Positions 22,592 through 23,544 of a DNA stretch of 23,544 bases are shown here, piece after piece. Position numbers and translations under genes: made by a program. Positions within the stretch are counted from its first letter, which is position 1, and each line of letters starts with the position of its first letter. The notes below the pieces were generated by a model. The model had not been told where the DNA came from, made no database searches, and saw only the letters and a list, made by a program, of their open reading frames with translations. Source of the DNA: Gammaproteobacteria bacterium (GTDB lineage: Bacteria; Pseudomonadota; Gammaproteobacteria; SZUA-229); NCBI GenBank assembly GCA_026197015.1, contig JAPHRB010000073.1:1-23544 (forward strand), written 5' to 3'.

Positions 22592-23544
22592 ATGTGTGGC
22601 ATTTGCGGAGAATTCAGATTTGATGGTTCAGCGCCTGATTTAGCTCGAACCAATAAAATGATGACTCGCCTTGAGCGGCGGGGGCCGGATCATGGAGGCT
22701 CGTATTCTGATGGGCCTATAGCTCTAGGTCATAGACGGCTGGCGATTATTGATTTGTCTGAACATGCTAATCAACCACTGGTAGATCAGCAGCTGGGCCT
22801 GGCGCTTATTTTTAACGGCACTATTTATAATTTTCCTGCGCTGCGTTCCGAGTTACAGGATAAAGGTTACCATTTTTTTTCTAGCGGTGATTCTGAAGTC
22901 ATTCTTAAGGCATATGCTGAGTGGGGAGAGGCATGCGTAGAGCGGCTTCACGGCATGTTTGCTTTTGCTATCTGGGACATGCGTAAGCAACGTTTATTTC
23001 TAGGTCGTGATCGTTTAGGAATCAAACCCCTCTATTACAGTTTTAATAACAAACGACTTTTATTCGCCTCAAATGCACAGGCATTGTTGGCAACAGGTGA
23101 TATCGATACGTCGATTGATTCAGTAGGTTTGCATCATCAGTTAACACTTCATGCAGTCATTCCTGCGCCTCATACGATATTAAATGGCATTAAAAAAATG
23201 CGCCCGGCGCATTGTATGTGTTTTAGTATTGATGGTGGTCTTAGTGAGCGAGAGTACTGGGTTCTAAATGCCTGTCGTCCCAAAGAAAAAATGGATGAAC
23301 AGGAATGGACAGAAGCGATTCATGAATCATTAAAATCGGCTGTTGAAAAACGTAAAACCATTTCAGATGTGCCAGTAGGTGTGTTGTTATCTGGTGGTCT
23401 GGATTCTTGTCTACTGGTTGCTTTGTTAGCAGAAGCGGGTGTGGGAAATATAAAAACATTTACCGTTGGCTTTGAAGATCAGCCTGAAGAGAAAGGTAAT
23501 GAGTTTGAGTTCTCAGATCTGATTGTAGACAGGTATAATACCGA
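22592..23544 (+). CDS. Asparagine-synthase-like amidotransferase, probably for NAGGN synthesis (3' end outside window)
   Basis: The visible 317 residues have a class-II glutaminase domain with N-terminal nucleophile Cys2 (MCGICGEFRFDG), RRGPDHGG (29-36), GHRRLAIIDLS (46-56), FNGTIYN (74-80) and RDRLGIKPLYY (139-149). The synthase domain starts with the PP-loop LLSGGLDSC (265-273). The MCGICGE start, the LHHQLTLHAVIPAPHTILNG region and the EEKGNEFEFSDLI string fit the subfamily that amidates N-acetylglutaminylglutamine to the dipeptide osmolyte NAGGN, rather than general AsnB. The partner synthetase gene would be expected next, outside the window. The ATG has only a weak ribosome site. Ordinary asparagine synthetase is the alternative. 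Confidence 0.82.
   Translation, partial: MCGICGEFRFDGSAPDLARTNKMMTRLERRGPDHGGSYSDGPIALGHRRLAIIDLSEHANQPLVDQQLGLALIFNGTIYNFPALRSELQDKGYHFFSSGDSEVILKAYAEWGEACVERLHGMFAFAIWDMRKQRLFLGRDRLGIKPLYYSFNNKRLLFASNAQALLATGDIDTSIDSVGLHHQLTLHAVIPAPHTILNGIKKMRPAHCMCFSIDGGLSEREYWVLNACRPKEKMDEQEWTEAIHESLKSAVEKRKTISDVPVGVLLSGGLDSCLLVALLAEAGVGNIKTFTVGFEDQPEEKGNEFEFSDLIVDRYNT

Noticed and set aside
1..23544. CRISPR array, tRNA or rRNA genes, complete insertion sequence
   Set aside because: No regularly spaced direct repeats, cloverleaf-like genes or transposase reading frames were seen on either strand.

Overview
The window looks like chromosomal core DNA from a moderately AT-rich gammaproteobacterium. The evidence is the cluster order pilM-N-O-P-Q / aroK-aroB / damX-like with a divergent PBP1A gene, an LptD with gammaproteobacterial motifs, and an argD-argF pair. 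No tRNA, rRNA, CRISPR array or complete transposon is visible. I cannot name a species from sequence alone.

Layout. (1) 1-1892, minus: 5' part of lptD, its 3' end outside the window, divergent from a small PilZ-domain gene (1979-2392, plus). (2) 2420-4519, minus: argF and argD, an arginine operon whose leader holds a promoter, a terminator-like hairpin and a large palindrome that could bind ArgR. (3) 4948-7223: a membrane protein of the Urate_ox_N/PuuD family (minus), divergent from a stand-alone hydantoinase B/oxoprolinase subunit (plus). (4) 7474-19465, minus: a long block reading pilM, pilN, pilO, pilP, pilQ, a calcium-loop lipoprotein, a beta-propeller lipoprotein, then aroK, aroB, a dGTPase-like HD hydrolase and a DamX-like ATPase/SPOR protein. 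(5) 19822-22422, plus: mrcA (PBP1A), followed by the start of an asparagine-synthase-like gene (22592 to the window end) that resembles the amidotransferase for the osmolyte N-acetylglutaminylglutamine amide.

How the genes fit together. PilMNOP form the inner-membrane alignment complex of type IV pili and PilQ is the outer-membrane secretin. A PilZ protein, PBP1A and a peptidoglycan-binding SPOR protein nearby give the region an envelope/pilus theme. AroK and AroB supply the shikimate pathway, and ArgD and ArgF supply arginine synthesis.

The most interesting non-coding signal is a dispersed intergenic repeat family. Two copies (4681-4890 and 7286-7451) are long imperfect palindromes made of two inverted REP-like hairpin units, a REPIN-like architecture. 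A third, single unit lies at 22447-22500. One full copy carries a short insertion bounded by a 6-bp direct repeat. No RAYT transposase is in the window. The two lipoprotein genes between pilQ and aroK are the most interesting uncharacterised proteins.
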